Below are positions 21,525-23,176 of a stretch of 23,176 nt of DNA, one piece after another. The translations under genes and the position numbers were made by a program. Source of the stretch: JAIRTY01 sp050257395 (lineage in GTDB: Bacteria > Actinomycetota > Actinomycetes > Streptosporangiales > Streptosporangiaceae); the NCBI GenBank assembly GCA_050257395.1, contig JBLMWU010000270.1, positions 1 through 23,176 on the forward strand, in the 5' to 3' direction. Numbering within the stretch: position 1 is the stretch's first letter; each line of letters starts with the position of its first letter. The notes below the pieces were generated by a model. It had not been told where the DNA came from. It made no database searches and saw only the letters and a program-made list of their open reading frames with translations.

Positions 21525-22987
21525 CTGCTCTCCTCCCCGGCCAGTTCAGAACCGGACAGTTCAGGGCCGGCCAGCGGCAGCCGCACCCGGAAGCGGGTGT
21601 TCCCGGGGACCGAGTCCACCTGCAGGTCCCCGTGGTGCTTGTTCACGATGATCCGCCAGGAGATGTCGAGCCCCAGCCCGGTGCCCTCACCCACCGGCTT
21701 GGTGGTGAAGAAGGGCTCGAAGATCCGGTCCCGGATCTCCGGCGGCACACCCGGGCCGGTGTCGCCGAACTCCACCAGGACCCGCTCGCCGTCGAGCGCG
21801 GTCCGCACGGTCAGCGTGCCCGTTCCGCCCATCGCCGACACCGCGTTGTCGATCAGGTTGGTCCACACCTGGTTCAGCTCGCCCGCGTAGGCGGGCACCG
21901 GCGGCAGCGACCGGTCGTAGTCCCTGACCACGGTGACGCCGGACCCGATCTTGCCGCTGAGCATCACCAGCGTGCTGTCCAGCAGCTCGTGCACGTCCAC
22001 CACCTGGAACGGGGCGCGGTCCAGCTGGGAGTACTGCCGGGCCGCGCCGACCAGCGTGGACACCCGGGTGGTGGAGTCCTCGATCTCGTTCATCAGCAGC
22101 TCGGTCTCGACCGTGTAGTTCATCCACCGGACGGCCCCGTCGAGCACGCTCTCGTCTACCGCGGCGGCCACCTGCTCCAGCCACCCGGTGTCCAGGCCGG
22201 CCTGCACGAACACCGGCGCCAGGTCCCAGCCGCCCGCGATGCCGTGCCCTTCCAGCCAGTCCCCCACCGCGTCCTCCGCGTCCGAGGCGGCGACCGGGTC
22301 CAGCACGGGCGCCTTGGGCACCCGCTCCGCCGCCTCCTCCTGCAGCCGGATCAGCGTCACCAGGGTGTCCCGGTCCCACTTGCCGCCGGCGATCGCGCCC
22401 AGCTTGTGCCGCATCCCGGCGACCCGCTCGCGCAGCGCCGCGGTGGCCCGGACCGCCGCGGTCGCCGGGTTGTTCAGCTCGTGGGTGAGACCGGCCGACA
22501 GCGAGCCCAGCGCCAGCAGCCGTTCCCGCTGCCCCACCAGCCGCTGGGCGTTCTGTGCGCCGAAGAACAGCCCCTCTAGCAGGTGCAGCGCCATCGGGAA
22601 CCAGGCGCGCATCAGCTTGGTGAACCTCTCCGCGGACAGCACGAAGAACCGGGACGGTTCGGTCACGCGCAGCGTGCCGGTGTACAGCTGCGGGATCTGG
22701 TCACCCAGGTAAGCCTGGAACGCGCCCGCGTACACGCCGCGCGAGGAGGTGCGCACCATCTCCACGTCGTCGGCGCCGACCCGGCGCGACAGCACGAGCG
22801 TGCCTTCCAGCAGCACGTAGAAGCACTCGGCGGGCTCGCCCTCGCGGAACACAAAGCCGGGTTCCACGCGCTGGACCCGCCCCTCCCGGCAGAGCCAGGC
22901 CAGCTGCTCCTCGTTCAATTTCTCGAAAAGAAACAGCGTCCGCAGCTCAGCCGGGCTGCACAGGACGCCCTCCACCTGCCCGCTCAC
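21521..22987 (-). CDS. Sensor histidine kinase with N-terminal CNBD-like domain
   Basis: A 488-residue soluble kinase with no membrane segments. Residues about 15-135 are a cyclic-nucleotide-binding-like beta-roll (VFREGEPAECFYVLLEGTLVLSR), but the phosphate-binding cassette that should contain GE and Arg is replaced by GVYAGAFQAYLGDQIPQ, so cAMP binding is doubtful. The phosphoacceptor His169 lies in SLSAGLTHELNNPATAA. Before the second dimer helix (about 300-325) there is an insertion of roughly 110 residues. The ATPase domain is complete: N-box NQVWTNLIDNAVSAM (372-386), G1 DTGPGVP (409-415), F-box FEPFFTTK, G2 GTGLGLDIS. The GTG start at 22987 overlaps the upstream flavoprotein stop by four bases, and the stop overlaps the zinc-finger start. 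No separate response regulator is in the window. Confidence 0.9.
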   Translation of the reverse strand: MSGQVEGVLCSPAELRTLFLFEKLNEEQLAWLCREGRVQRVEPGFVFREGEPAECFYVLLEGTLVLSRRVGADDVEMVRTSSRGVYAGAFQAYLGDQIPQLYTGTLRVTEPSRFFVLSAERFTKLMRAWFPMALHLLEGLFFGAQNAQRLVGQRERLLALGSLSAGLTHELNNPATAAVRATAALRERVAGMRHKLGAIAGGKWDRDTLVTLIRLQEEAAERVPKAPVLDPVAASDAEDAVGDWLEGHGIAGGWDLAPVFVQAGLDTGWLEQVAAAVDESVLDGAVRWMNYTVETELLMNEIEDSTTRVSTLVGAARQYSQLDRAPFQVVDVHELLDSTLVMLSGKIGSGVTVVRDYDRSLPPVPAYAGELNQVWTNLIDNAVSAMGGTGTLTVRTALDGERVLVEFGDTGPGVPPEIRDRIFEPFFTTKPVGEGTGLGLDISWRIIVNKHHGDLQVDSVPGNTRFRVRLPLAGPELSGSELAGEESR

Positions 22988-23176
22988 AATTTCTCCAGGT
23001 ACCGGTGCACGAGCATGACCGCCATAGCCCCTTCCCCGACCGCGGATGCGACCCGCTTGGCCGACTCGGCCCGGACGTCCCCGGCCACGAACACGCCGGG
23101 CACGCTGGTCTCCAGGTGGTACGGGGAACGGTCCAGCTGCCAGCCGGGCGGCCGCTGCCCGCCCGCGGTCAGGTCC
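22984..23176 (-). CDS. Thioredoxin-reductase-like FAD oxidoreductase, C-terminal end only
   Basis: The last 63 residues of a leftward gene that begins beyond the window. They read as the FAD-binding end of a class II pyridine-nucleotide disulfide reductase: VPGVFVAGDVRAESAKR followed by VASAVGEGAMAVMLVHRYL, the classic TrxB closing motif with the GD that contacts FAD. The redox CxxC, if present, is outside the window. The stop overlaps the kinase GTG by four bases, so it is the leading or a middle gene of the operon. In actinomycetes close relatives of this C terminus often belong to proteins with an extra N-terminal receiver or CNBD domain; that is expectation, not something visible here. 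Confidence 0.85.
   Translation of the reverse strand, partial: DLTAGGQRPPGWQLDRSPYHLETSVPGVFVAGDVRAESAKRVASAVGEGAMAVMLVHRYLEKL

Noticed and set aside
1..23176. CRISPR array, tRNA, insertion sequence, integrase or prophage signals
   Set aside because: No regularly spaced repeats, cloverleaf-like segment with tRNA motifs, transposase motif or phage gene was seen on either strand.

Overview
The window is high-GC DNA (clearly above 65% by eye) with dense coding, frequent GTG/TTG starts, many leaderless-looking promoters, several TetR regulators and a GlnR-like box. This fits an actinomycete (Actinomycetota). I cannot name the genus. All genes look chromosomal and accessory or housekeeping. I see no rRNA, tRNA, CRISPR array, insertion sequence, phage gene or replication origin, and no stretch longer than about 300 bases without a gene or gene remnant.

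Layout: 1-1769 encodes a large secreted protein (leftward). 1970-4318 is a leftward operon (VOC protein, aldo/keto reductase, SGNH-esterase lipoprotein) divergent from a TetR regulator (4384-5022). 5124-6500 is an Amt ammonium transporter behind a GlnR-like box, followed by a GNAT acetyltransferase and a fatty-acyl-CoA ligase. This rightward block ends at a strong hairpin shared with a convergent DHA2-type MFS exporter (8847-10325). The exporter is divergent from its own TetR gene, which is followed by a luciferase-like flavin oxidoreductase. Two small membrane-protein genes run leftward (12172-13467). 13556-14754 holds a decayed NarL-type histidine kinase joined to an intact response regulator. 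A glycerophosphodiester phosphodiesterase (leftward) and a second aldo/keto reductase (rightward) follow. 16704-17250 is the C-terminal relic of a GT39-type mannosyltransferase-like membrane protein. 17241-18681 is a tautomerase plus FAD monooxygenase pair divergent from a third TetR. A fourth TetR (19441-20295) is divergent from a membrane-anchored YceI-domain protein. The right end (21171-23176) is a tightly overlapping leftward operon: a thioredoxin-reductase-like flavoprotein (only its C terminus is in the window), a sensor kinase with a CNBD-like N-terminal domain, and a UBP-type zinc-finger protein.

Themes: four separate TetR genes each sit divergently from a putative target. All four intergenic regions contain inverted or direct repeats placed on recognisable promoter elements, so four small ligand-responsive switches can be proposed directly from sequence. 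At least seven genes have a TANNNT hexamer 6-8 bases before the start codon, which points to leaderless transcripts. Two gene remnants (kinase and glycosyltransferase) show local decay. The most unusual system is the right-end operon, which appears to join a split-architecture histidine kinase, a UBP zinc finger and a thioredoxin-reductase-like partner into one redox or stress signalling unit.
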